NCBI RefSeq assembly: GCF_004337985.1 | Contig: NW_021940918.1 | Span: forward strand, 1,178,001 to 1,242,000 | Direction of reading: 5' to 3' | DNA from: Pyricularia pennisetigena | Taxonomy: Eukaryota > Ascomycota > Sordariomycetes > Magnaporthales > Pyriculariaceae | Length of the DNA stretch: 64,000 nucleotides | In this document: positions 53,705 through 64,000 of the stretch, piece by piece | Position numbering within the stretch: position 1 is the first letter of the stretch | Layout of the letters: each line of letters begins with the position of its first letter | Program-made: the position numbers and the translations under genes | Notes under the pieces: model-generated | Told to the model about the DNA's origin: nothing | What the model saw: only the letters and a program-made list of their open reading frames with translations | Databases searched by the model: none

Positions 53705-54621
53705 AACTGGATGAGGTCTGATGGTCTATGTTTCTCTATAATATTTTATTCAAGCACATGATTTTCTCGTGTGTTGAGATTTTTACTGTATTTGCACCTT
53801 TTTTTTTTTTTTCTTTTTTTGCTATTGTTAATTTGGGTTTATGTTTGTGCAAGGGACTTCCCCCTAAAGTTAATGCATGGTTGAATAGAGAAAAAAAGAA
53901 GTCGGTATAGAACGGAGATTATAATGCATTCTATTGTACTATTCACATTCTTTTTTTTTTTTTTTTNNNNNNNNNNNNNNNNNNNNNNNNNNNNNNNNNN
54001 NNNNNNNNNNNNNNNNNNNNNNNNNNNNNNNNNNNNNNNNNNNNNNNNNNNNNNNNNNNNNNNNNNNNNNNNNNNNNNNNNNNNNNNNNNNNNNNNNNNN
54101 NNNNNNNNNNNNNNNNNNNNNNNNNNNNNNNNNNNNNNNNNNNNNNNNNNNNNNNNNNNNNNNNNNNNNNNNNNNNNNNNNNNNNNNNNNNNNNNNNNNN
54201 NNNNNNNNNNNNNNNNNNNNNNNNNNNNNNNNNNNNNNNNNNNNNNNNNNNNNNNNNNNNNNNNNNNNNNNNNNNNNNNNNNNNNNNNNNNNNNNNNNNN
54301 NNNNNNNNNNNNNNNNNNNNNNNNNNNNNNNNNNNNNNNNNNNNNNNNNNNNNNNNNNNNNNNNNNNNNNNNNNNNNNNNNNNNNNNNNNNNNNNNNNNN
54401 NNNNNNNNNNNNNNNNNNNNNNNNNNNNNNNNNNNNNNNNNNNNNNNNNNNNNNNNNNNNNNNNNNNNNNNNNNNNNNNNNATTTTTGTTCATAACAAAT
54501 GAACGCAGTGTGGCCCAAACGAAGCAACCATCCATCTCGATCTCTCATAAGGGCTCGCATATAAATGAATCCCTTGATCGCCCAATGACGAAAATGAGAC
54601 CAAGTCAAGTATTTTCCCTCC
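53705..54621. other. Convergent 3' flanks of midasin and YTA7 with assembly gap
   Basis: A tail-to-tail spacer of 917 bases, of which 515 (53967-54481) are unknown. T runs lie at 53800-53820 and just before the gap. No gene is seen in the known part. Confidence 0.6.
53967..54481. other. Assembly gap (N)
   Basis: A run of 515 unknown bases directly after a run of 16 T. Confidence 0.99.
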
Positions 54622-57600
54622 TTAGCGAGGCACATAGTCACTGACAGACGACCGAGATTTAGTTTCCTGTGTATAAGAGAACGAGCCCTGCATATCCTCA
54701 ATGTCACGTATCGTCCCGTTGTACGTGGCCGTGAGCATGTTAAGCACCTTGTTGCGATTCCACTCGGACCGCGTCGACCATAATTGCTCCATCAGCTCGC
54801 GGTTGATCTGCTCAAGCTGATCCACCGTACAGCCAGATGTCTGCTCCACCAAGTTGTCCAGGAAGACGGATACCTGGCGGTCGTCAATCACGGCATGTTG
54901 CGATAGAGGCCCAGCCGCCGGTGGAGAGCTCACGTCGTTGAGCAAATTGTCCATGCTAGGGGCGATATGACGCGTAGATGATTGCGCAGCTGAAGCCATC
55001 AGCCGCTTGTGAGATGCTGTTGTCGGGCTGGTCTGTTCAGTCCGCTGCATGCCGTACATGTAAGCTGATCCCGGCGTGGGGTGTGATCCTGAACCCGATC
55101 CCGAGTTGGAGTTCTGACCCCAGCTCCCTCGCGGCTGAAGCTCCCCAACTGCCATGGCTTGCGCCTGTGAATGCAACCACGGGGATGCATTCGAAGTAGA
55201 CTGAGATTGGCTCTGCCCTGAACGTCCACCTAGAGACTGGGTGTCTGGCATTTGTGACACATTACTCTGCCCGCTCGATCTTGATTTCGAATCGTGGGTT
55301 GGGGTCCCGTTTGTTTGTTGTGAGCCAAGCCGATCCCAGTGTTGAGAGATGCGGTTGCTCCCCGAGGCATCAGTAGATCTGGTAGTTGACGCGTCGTTGG
55401 GGACAGCCGAGGGCGATACACCGGGTGGCAGCCCAACTAGAGATACCTGCGAGACGGGCCGGTTATTGTAGTTGACCGTTGGCGGTGGCCCCATCTGGAA
55501 AAAATGTTGACTTTGGCCGTTATCGTCGGTACCTCCCATAGTGATGTCGCCATTTCCAGGACGGGACGGCACAGAGTTGCCATTGCTGAGACCGCTGGAT
55601 TGGACGGAAGTAGAATCGGTGGCGCTTTGGCCGTTGTTGCCATTAGCCAGAGGACTCATAACCCTAAAACGGGCGCTCGTCGTGCCGCTGGGCAATGGGG
55701 CCCCTATCACGACCGGGCCGGTGATATCACTTGTGATGTCTGGCTGCACAAGATTAGCGGCCTCGTTCGCGGCCTGGCGCTTCTTCCGTTTCTCTTCGGC
55801 CTCTTTGGCTCTTCGCTGTTGCCGTTGGTACAGAGCCTCAAAGTCGATGGCCTGGAGGCGCATGGAGACGTCATGGACGTCAACGCGGACGTTGCTGACA
55901 AGCTCGTTCAATTTGAGCGTTCGCTCGCGGTCACCAATATTCCTGGCATCGGTGGCCAGCGATTCGATGTCCTTGAAGAAGTCGATGGGCCTGGCATAAA
56001 AGCCATTGGACAAGCGCTCTTCAATCGTGGCCACGTCCAGGTTGTAGAAAAACTTTCCTGTATTCACATGCCGCAAACCCTCAACGCCGTCTTTGTCTTT
56101 GTCGATCACATATGGCCGGTCTGCGACATCGCCAGCCAGGTCTGCTCGCACGTAGCCAGGTTCAGCTTCGTGCCAGAGATACTCAATTTCACGCTCGGGT
56201 ATGACCGAGTTTCGGTATTTGCGGTACTTCATCTTGATCTGGTCCATGATGGGCTGGAGCGAGAGCTTCAGGTGGTTAAGTGCGATGTGGTCATTGTGCA
56301 GCTCCCGTTCAATCTCCTCTTTTGTTGGCTTCCGTGGCGGCGGCGGAGGAGCTACTGGAAGGTCCTCAAGAACCCTCTTCTTTCGGTTCACCGGGTCGGG
56401 AAACTCTGATGGCGACATTCTGATGTGAGGCACGAGTTGACCAAAGTACTCTCGGCGATGTTGCTGTTTCAAGAGTCCCGGTCAGATAAATGTGTCTGCA
56501 AAGGACGTCAGGATGTTTTACAACTTACATTGCTAGGGATTTCGATCTCCCTGCGGTTCTTGCGGGAGAGAGCAAAGAGATCCCTCAGCAAAACCTCATC
56601 TACCGTCTTGACTTCATCCTCGGACGTGGCCAGCAGCAGGACCGGATCCGTTGCCGGTATGGACCGAAGCATGGTGACAAAGGTGCTGTATGCCAGTGGC
56701 GGCATTGTTGCGTACCAAGCTCCGACATTAGGGATGAAAATTACTGCAGGTTTATGTCGCTTCACCTCTGTGAATAACCTGACTATGACTTGCTCCAGTG
56801 GCTGTTGGGTTGAATCAAAAACGTCAGTCGGGTCTGATTTAGTGCATGCTGATTAAGAGGGCAGAGTGCGACCATAGAAGCGACGATGAAAACTTACCGA
56901 ACCATCGGCCAGTAGGTTGGCCAGATCAAAATTTTGCACAAACACGCCCTCCAAGTGGTGGAGCAACGCGGCCGAGATGTACTCCTGGCCGTTGCCTGGC
57001 CGTCCGGCAATGAGAAGGCGAGGTCTGAAGACTCTGAGTCTATCAAACTCTTGGCTGAGGTTTTCTCGACCAAAACCATTGTCTTCATCTTCATAAGGCT
57101 CAAACATGGCCTCCTCCAGCGCAGTCATCTTCTTCTTACGCGGCAGGGCTTCATCTAGGTCTCTGATAATAGCCCCCAGCTGCTGGCTCAGTAAAGGCTC
57201 GATACTTGGCGGGAGAGGAGCAGCAGCCGACGAGGCTGATCTTTGGGACGAGGGTATTATTTTCTTCATGACAATGGTGAAGTCGGTTGCATGAATCGAA
57301 ACCTTGTTCGGATCGACGATAAGCTTGTCCGTCGAGGAATAAATTTGGGGGTAGGTCCGTTGGATCGAGTTCAGAGCTGCCTCGGTGCAAAGTGCTCGCA
57401 GATCTGCACCGCCATAACCCTTGGTCTGACGAGCCAAGCGATCCTTGAATTCCTCAGTCAGACCCCAGTCTTTGGTGTGAATGTCAATGATGGAGCGCCT
57501 GCCCTCCACGTCGGGGAGTGGAAAGTAGAATTCGCGGTCGAAGCGACCAGGACGGCGAAGTGCAGGATCTACACTGTCGGGACGATTGGTTGCGCCAATG

Positions 57601-59903
57601 ACAATAACTTGACCACGTCCATCCATACCATCCATCAAGGCCAGGAGCGTCGAGACGATAGACGCATGGATCTGCTCTTGCTTGCTAGACCGAACAGGAG
57701 CCAAGCCATCGATTTCGTCGAAAAAGATGATACTAGGCTGCGTCCTTCGCGCCTCTTCAAACAGAAGACGCAGTTGCTTTTCTGCCTCACCAACCCATTT
57801 ACTCAGGGCATCCGCTCCCTTGCGCATATAGAAGGTGATCTTGCGCCCGCCGATTCCGACTGCATTTGAGAGGGCTCTTGCGAGCAACGTCTTTCCTGTT
57901 CCAGGAGGACCATGGAAAAGCACACCGCGTGGCGGAGTCACCTTGTACCTCTGGAACAGCTCTGGATACAGCAGTGGCAGCATGATCATCTCTTTCAATT
58001 GATCAATGTGCCCCTGCAATCCACCTACTTTACTGAAGTCAACCGTCAAGTCAACTCCGAGAGGATCGGCGTCTGCAAATGCCTTTTGGTTCTTGACTTT
58101 CCCCAGGTTAGGAGTCGCAGCGACACCTGCCGCGCCATCCAGAGCACCCAGGGGCGGGCCGAGAGCTGGTGCGTTCGCTGTTGTTGGTGTCATGCCCACA
58201 GCACCTCCAATACCGGGACGCACAGCCGCCACCGCTTCGTCGTCACTGCTATCAGATTCCACGCCGCCAGTGGCACCTGTGCCCCATGGGCCGCCCAAAA
58301 GAGATCCGAGACCGCCGGCGCCGCCAAAGGGGCCATAGGTAGACGCAAGATTGCGCTGCCACACGTTGCTGGCACCATTCCGCCCACCTCTGCGGCCCTT
58401 TGCCGGAGATGGTGCGGGGTCTTCCTCCTCTTGGTCGACGAGCTGGTCGAGTGGCTTGATGGAGTAGTCCACAGGCTTGGTCACACGACGTCTCTTGGTT
58501 CGAGGTTCTTCGTATGCTATAGATGGCGATCGACGGCGTCTCCGTGCCGCTCGAGAGCTCTGCCTAAGCTCCTCGAGCTCCTCAGCAAGTTCTTCCTGAT
58601 CCAACTCAACATCTTCATCGCCAGAACCTCTTCGGTTCGCAGCGCGCTTTCCTTGTGTGCCACGCCGTCCGCGCGCCCCAATCTCCTCGTCGCCGTCATC
58701 TTCTTGACTCGCGCGTGACCGTCGGCCCTTCTTGGGAGACGCTTCAGAAGCAGAAACATCTCCTTCACCTTCACCCGAGTCGTCACCTGGCTCGAAGTCG
58801 CTACTAGGTTCATTCAAAGCCTTCTTGGGACGTAGTGATCGTCGCGTCTTGCGTGTGTTTGACGGAGCAGCCTCGCTTTCGTTTTCGTTCTCGTCTTGGT
58901 TGGTTTCATCCAGTTGAGGCTTTGCTGCTCGTAAACCGCGTGTTCTTCGGGTGACTGGAACGTCATCTTCGTCATCGTCGTCCTCAGCATCTCCCGTCAC
59001 GGTATTCTCAACATGCTGGTCATCGCCTTCGATTGTTTCTTGCGGCACGTCCCCAACAACACGTTCCGCTTCTTCCTCGCCAGGACCCTTCAAGCCCGAC
59101 CCTTCGGGCTGTTCTCCGACCAGCTCGTCTGCAGCAGCATCGGCGCCAGCCATCACTTCGTCGAGTTGGTCGCGCTCCTGGGCGCTGTTTTCTTGGGTAG
59201 CTTCTTCTATCGGCTCCGGCTGCTTCCTGAGTCCTTTAAGACCCTTAGTTGCTCTGTTAGCACGACCTAGTGCTTCTGGACTTTTACTTCTAGTCGAGGC
59301 CCTGGTCGTCCTGGCATGCCTTCCTGATTCCGACAGTTCCAAAAACTCGTTGGCCTCTTCCGTATGTGCACGCGTTCTCCTAGTTGCCACGCTGGGCGTG
59401 GGCGGCTCTTTGACTTTGCCGCGGCCTGGTGGCACCTTGAGCGTGACGATTTTGGACGGCTTGGATTTCTCTATCGCTTTCTTGCTGCGCTTAGGCGCTG
59501 AAGAGTCTTCGTCTTCGTCGTCCTCGTCTTCGTCCGGGGTTTCTTCAATCTCCTCCGAGTCGTCGTCGCTGCTCTCGTGGTAGTTTTGACGCTTTACTGC
59601 AGCTTTCCTAGTCCTTCGACCTCCTGCATTCACAGGCATATTTTCGTCTTCGTCCTCGTCCTCGTCGTCGAAGGCCTCGTCAGGGTCACTGTCGGAAATG
59701 ATATCGTCGTCGTCCTCGTCGATGTCCGAGCCGCCGTAACGGTCACGCCGCCTTCCAGAGGACCTGGCCTTGGTGGAGCGGGACCGCTTCGTCACGCGCC
59801 GGGGCTTTTCCTCCCTCTCTTGGCCCGGCTCGAAGTTCTCGTCGTCAGGATCGGACTGGTTTGGGTCAAAGTCAAGTATATCGCGTTTGCGCTTGGCAGG
59901 CAT
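54622..59903 (-). CDS. YTA7: Bromodomain AAA ATPase Yta7/ATAD2 (Abo1)
   Basis: The exons on the minus strand are 59903-56898, 56801-56529 and 56463-54622, giving 1,706 residues. All introns are in phase 0, with GTAAGT donors. The first 500 residues are a disordered acidic/basic arm (MPAKRKRDILDFDP, many SDDD and RRxR runs). AAA1 (from about residue 625, VDFSKVGGLQGHIDQLKEM) has Walker A GPPGTGKT, Walker B IIFFDEIDGLAP and arginine fingers in RRPGRFDREF. AAA2 has a broken P-loop (GRPGNGQ, no Lys), as is known for this family. The atypical bromodomain spans about residues 1150-1290. The protein is a hexameric histone chaperone that acts on H3-H4 and nucleosome density at transcribed genes. Three separate long frames are parts of this one gene. 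Confidence 0.94.
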
Positions 59904-61770
59904 GGATTCCTGTGGAGACTGCTCTAGACGCTGCCCGTTCCTGGGCCGTTGTTTATGAGAATCAAGTGGTTCCTTTATGATGACAGGAACGTCGATGGTC
60001 TTCTACCGAATCCCCATGATAGCCGCAAGCATGTAACCCTAGAAATTAGCATGTTTTGTCAGTCATTTGAGTTAGATGATAAAAGTCTCAATCAATTTTA
60101 ATGCCTTGCTAGCAGCTATTTCAGCTCGAGCCACCGTGACTTATCACTTGATGGCATGGCGTCGATTTTAAATCGAGGCTAAAGCTCTCGGTCGTTAACT
60201 GAGAAATTCGACTCACAGATATTCAAGTAAATCCAAGACCTCAAATAAAGCAACCAGCTTGGTGGCAGTAGACAAGCAAACGTGAATTGATGAAGTGGTT
60301 CGATGTCTTGCAAGCGAGGTGTCCAGCCGGTTGATTCAGAAGCTTTGATTCACGACCTGTTTGCTAGAACATCGGTTGTGAGTGTGAATCCAAAGGGAGC
60401 GAAAAACCCAAGGTCGCGTTTCCGCGCCGGGATGGCTGCTCCACCTTTGCACCAATCGCGATTGACGAAGGCCCGTGCTCGTACTAACCAGGGTAGGAAA
60501 GTACGTCCCTTCTCTGCCAAATTGTTTTAATAACCGGGTTATGTCAGCCCCACCAAAATGCAACAACTTCCAAAGTGGCCAAGGTTTAATTATTACTTCA
60601 AAACATTGAGAATGAATGCATCACGGCCAAGACATTTTTCAACGAGCATTCAACCGTCTGCTTTCAATTACGACGTGCCATTACTGCAGTGAAAATTTTC
60701 TAACTCTTATCATACCTGGCCACCATACATAACTTGTGTATTCCCCAACCGTCTGGAGCATAATGCTAATCAGTGTGCAACTACTCCATCGTGCAAATTT
60801 ATTTGTTGGACTATTTGAGGTCTCTATAACGGAGAAAAAAGCTGATTGAATGTGTTACTGGCGCCGAGACTTTGGGTTCGGCACGAAGCGGCGGCTTAAA
60901 GATAAAAATAAAAATAAAAATAAAAAACCGTTGCTTGGTTCAGCCCTACGAAGGGTTGTCGAAAGGGGTTGATCTGCAAGAAATTGTCGGTGGATCGGAC
61001 GACCCCAGCCTTCGTGCCTGCTCCTGGCTAACTTGGATTCTGTGACATAAGACCTGTCAACGTGAGGGGAGGAGCATTTGGGTTGCGCGGGGTTGGGTAA
61101 GACTGTTCTCGTACCCAAGCAAATGCCACATACCTGCTCCTACCTTATCTTACCTCCGTGCCTACCTTATCGACAAGGTACATGATCAGCATGAGTCTCC
61201 TGCAAACATTATTTGCAGTAAGCTTCTATTTGTAGCTCTCGACGGGTACCCAGTTACTCTATATCTTACCAAGACGAAAGGAGGCCAGCCCACCCGTATT
61301 TTGCGCTACCTCAAGGTATGGTACACGTGCTAGAAATGGGACACAAGCTATTGTGGCTTCTTGACAGCTTGACCCGCTAGCCGATATACATCCTGGGCTC
61401 TTTGTTTCCGGGAAGCCGTTATTATTCGTGGACGACCATCCGGTCCACAGAATCATGCCTGAAATATCTCGAAACGGCATCGTGGAGCCGCCAACAAAGC
61501 CACAAAACAGTCAGCAGCCAAGAATTTCGCCCGGAAGCAACTCCAATTCCGGGTCTACGTCAAGGCGCACACAAACATACACGACTCTCATTCTGGCTCG
61601 ATTGGCTTGGTTGGATCTTGTTACCATATTGAATCTTTTGGAGATGGCCCGCTCGCTATGCTCTATGAACTACAGTGAAAAAGCACAAGTTGTTCTAAAA
61701 GTGCATTTACCAACGTGACAGTGCGCCCATCGTAATTACCAGCGTTTCATTGACTAATACAGTCTCATTC
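59904..61770. other. Intergenic region, YTA7 promoter and RPA49 3' flank
   Basis: These 1,867 bases hold no supported gene. Both neighbours are on the minus strand, so the left part is the YTA7 promoter and the right part the RPA49 3' flank. A short (ATAAAA) microsatellite lies at 60902-60927. A TACCTTATC-rich stretch lies around 61130-61185. Several short frames with no recognisable domain are ignored. Confidence 0.55.
60902..60927. repeat. (ATAAAA)4 microsatellite
   Basis: Four tandem copies of ATAAAA followed by a few extra A. Confidence 0.85.
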
Positions 61771-63227
61771 CTACTTCCTTCGGCCCATGCTGACCTTTGG
61801 AAATTGGAGAGGCAGTGCCAGCTTAGCAATTGTCGCCTTCTTGTCGCCGTTAACCACTTGCTTCATCCGAGCTCCAATCTCGGCAAAGTACGAGTTCAGT
61901 TGCTTCTGTTCCAACTGGAGGTCCTCCCTTAGATCAAATGTGTCCACCTCAAAGCTGTCAATGATGCTTGCAAGCACGCAACATGTCGTCATGATCAAGT
62001 CTGCATGGATCTTGCGCATCTGGGTTCCATCTGCAAACTTGTGTCGGAGGCTATCCAGCACTACATCTGGAGCTGGACTTAATGCCTCCCTAAGCTTATC
62101 GCGTGGTGGAAGCTTCCGCACGCCATTCTTTCCAGGCTTTGCTATCTTGATAAAAGTCATGAGAAAGTAAAGATACCGCAGAATTCTCAATCTCTTCAGC
62201 GACTCGGTATGCTCTCCTACCCGACGCAGGCGGTTAGCCACATAGCGAGAGCTGAGTTGCACATTTTCATCGTTTTTGTTGGCTGTTTGCCAATCTCTAA
62301 CAGGGATGGCGTTGAGCACATCGGAGCCGATAATCTGGTCCGGATCGTAGACATCCTGGATCTCAGTGGCATCGTAGTTGCCCTTGGGCACCGGTTTGGC
62401 ACCGTTGACCGCAGCCTGAAGTTCGTCTCTTGTCGGCATATTTGCCGCTGCCGATTTTATGGATGCCATCAACGCGGCTTCACCAGCACCAGAATCTCGA
62501 CTTGAGGCATTGTTGGCAGCAGTGATGGCATTCTCCACCCTGGAGACGAGGGCTTTCTTGGCCTTCTTGGTTCCAAAGGCCTGGCCCAAGTCTGTCCTCA
62601 TGTCCATGTTGGTCTGCACTACATGTTAGCACATGCCCGAGTACCATCTCATGTTCCGCCGTGAGAGAATTCGTGTGAGATTTACCTTTTCTTCGATTGC
62701 AGACATAGCCTCGGCAGGTGCCTGTTGAGAACGCACCGAGCCCCTAACCGTCACCTTTCGAGCCTCGACCACTTCCAGCTCGCCCGTTTTCGGGTCAAAC
62801 ACGCCAATGTAGTGTCGCAAGAAGCCCTCTCCATTTTGTGACTGCTCCTCGCGGGCAGTGTAGTCTAGTGACCTGTGGCTAGACGAGTGCAAGAGGATAT
62901 CGCCAAGGACAGGAGCATTTCGGCTTTTACTTGAAGCCTTACGCAGTTTGGTGTATGGGTTGAACTGAACGGATGGGGAGACAGATAGGCCGGGCGCGGT
63001 GGCTGCCATGTAGCCCAAATCAGTAACACTTCTCTACAGGTCGGAGACACGCACACAAGCAAGGGAAACATACCTATTACGGGCGGGGATAGCTTTGGCC
63101 TGATGAGCGAGGAGACTCTGATGTTTTGCGGCAGTGCGGAGGACGAAGCCGCATGATCGACGGCAGCCTTCTTGGATTTCTTTTGAGATGTGCCGTCTTC
63201 GGCGCGTTTCCGCTTTTTATCCGACAT
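61771..63227 (-). CDS. RPA49: RNA polymerase I subunit Rpa49
   Basis: The exons on the minus strand are 63227-63074, 63002-62686 and 62613-61771, giving 437 residues. The first intron must end at the CAG just before 63002, which joins KLSPPVI to ATAPGLSVSP through a split Ala codon. The N-terminus is a Lys-rich arm (MSDKKRKRAED). A dimerisation part pairs with Rpa34 (LLHSSSHRSLDYTAREE, FLRHYIGVFDPKTGELEVVEAR). The C-terminal tandem winged-helix region includes RVGEHTESLKRLRILRYLYFL and DLIMTTCCVLASIIDSFEVDTFDL. Rpa49 is a TFIIF/TFIIE-like built-in subunit that helps Pol I initiate and elongate on rDNA. Length is near the yeast protein (415). Family assignment rests on the overall pattern rather than a catalytic motif. 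Confidence 0.9.
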
Positions 63228-64000
63228 ATTGCTGAGTCCTGGGGGTTCAATAATGTACAGGCTATCTCACTCTAGAGGCAGCCCATCAATCAGGCTGCGC
63301 ATGTGTAGAAAATAAATTTTGAGGCAGATCCTTATCGACGTTGCTGTTATCAGCCCAATCTGGCAGGCGGTGAGTCACACCTTTCTGAAACCCCGCTTTC
63401 GAAACAGGGTGCACAAGAGCTCCAAGCTTCGATTGACATCAGAATCTGTAACTTGTGATTGTAGTCTACTTGGAACATGGTCTGTCTGGTGGCTTAGGGC
63501 TTGGCCAAGACCATTAAATACAAGTTGAAAACGGACATCACAAACGCAGTAAAAAAGCATGGGTGTCGTCATCATGATGGTTAGGTGGGTAGCGAGAGCG
63601 TATTCATGGTGGCACATATGAATTCCAATTGACGTTGATAACTATGGCAAGACGATTTATCTCGCAAAGGTTGGCGCAGTATAATAGCTCAACTTCATGG
63701 TGCCTGAACAGTTGCCTTGCTCCAAAACGATCCTTGCTTCTCAACCACGATTTGACAGTTCCCTCCATTGAGCTCTCGTGAGCCAAGTTCCATGTTCCCC
63801 TTCATTGTGCTGAGCGACTTTATGTGGATTGATGCGAACGCTGCTCGAAGTGGTGCTGGTTTTTTTGTCTAGCTTGGCAGGCTCTCGTCCGGATGGTGCG
63901 GTTGAATGAGCTCGAGTCGTTTATTTGCTGGGCGTTCGATGTAATTAGAATCTGGCGCGGCAACACTGCGAATGCGATAACTGCAGAAACTTACGAGCGA
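63228..64000. other. RPA49 upstream region to window end
   Basis: These 773 bases contain the RPA49 promoter. A gene beyond the window may begin nearby. No frame here is convincing. Confidence 0.5.

Noticed and set aside
54978..59903. Yta7 as two or three separate genes
   Set aside because: Phase-0 GTAAGT introns join the three frames into one protein with the expected order AAA1-AAA2-bromodomain.

Overview
This window is a piece of a filamentous ascomycete (Sordariomycete) nuclear chromosome. It has short GT-AG introns of about 50 to 165 bases, compact protein-coding genes on both strands, fungal-type protein families and no operons. The A-kinase catalytic subunit has a glutamine-rich N-terminus that begins with a [13 protein letters not shown] motif, and its total length of 539 residues resembles what I remember of Magnaporthe CPKA. 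I therefore infer Magnaporthales (the Magnaporthe/Gaeumannomyces group). That is an inference from memory, not a database result. Three runs of N (5147-5195, 13286-13911, 53967-54481) and many long A/T homopolymers show a draft assembly.

I support 18 protein-coding genes and rebuilt their exon structures from splice sites and reading-frame continuity. Left part (1-16.1 kb): a C2H2 zinc-finger transcription factor (+), an NSRP1/CCDC55-like splicing-associated protein (+), the small mitochondrial chaperone Tim13 (-), an L-type lectin of the secretory pathway (+), the cAMP-dependent protein kinase catalytic subunit (+) behind a 3-kb gene-free upstream region, and a CorA-like membrane protein (+). 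Middle (16.4-38.1 kb): DNA ligase I (-), pyruvate dehydrogenase E1 alpha (-), a Cdc4/FBXW7-type F-box/WD40 protein (-), an FAD monooxygenase standing alone in a gene-poor stretch (+), a ZIP9-like metal transporter (-), histone acetyltransferase Hat1 (+), pyrroline-5-carboxylate reductase (-), the CTD-kinase gamma subunit Ctk3 (+) and mitoribosomal bL12m (-). Right part (38.5-63.2 kb): the giant AAA+ ribosome-assembly ATPase midasin/Rea1 (+, 15.2 kb in one open exon), the bromodomain AAA ATPase Yta7/ATAD2 (-) and RNA polymerase I subunit Rpa49 (-).

Most genes are conserved housekeeping functions. Several fall into shared themes: ribosome production (midasin, Rpa49, bL12m), chromatin and DNA (Hat1, Yta7, ligase I, Ctk3) and mitochondria (Tim13, PDH E1 alpha, bL12m). 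Four divergent pairs share intergenic promoters: TIM13/lectin, ZIP/HAT1, P5CR/CTK3 and bL12m/midasin. The FAD monooxygenase is the only clearly accessory-looking gene.

I found no rRNA or tRNA gene, no CRISPR array and no intact transposon. I do not see a wholly new system. The most interesting observations are a ligase I PCNA-binding box assembled across a 26-nt first exon, an MBF-like promoter cluster and a possible non-AUG mitochondrial leader on the same gene, two stop-free introns whose lengths are multiples of three that interrupt essential motifs, very small coding exons, and a 15-bp direct repeat flanking the monooxygenase.
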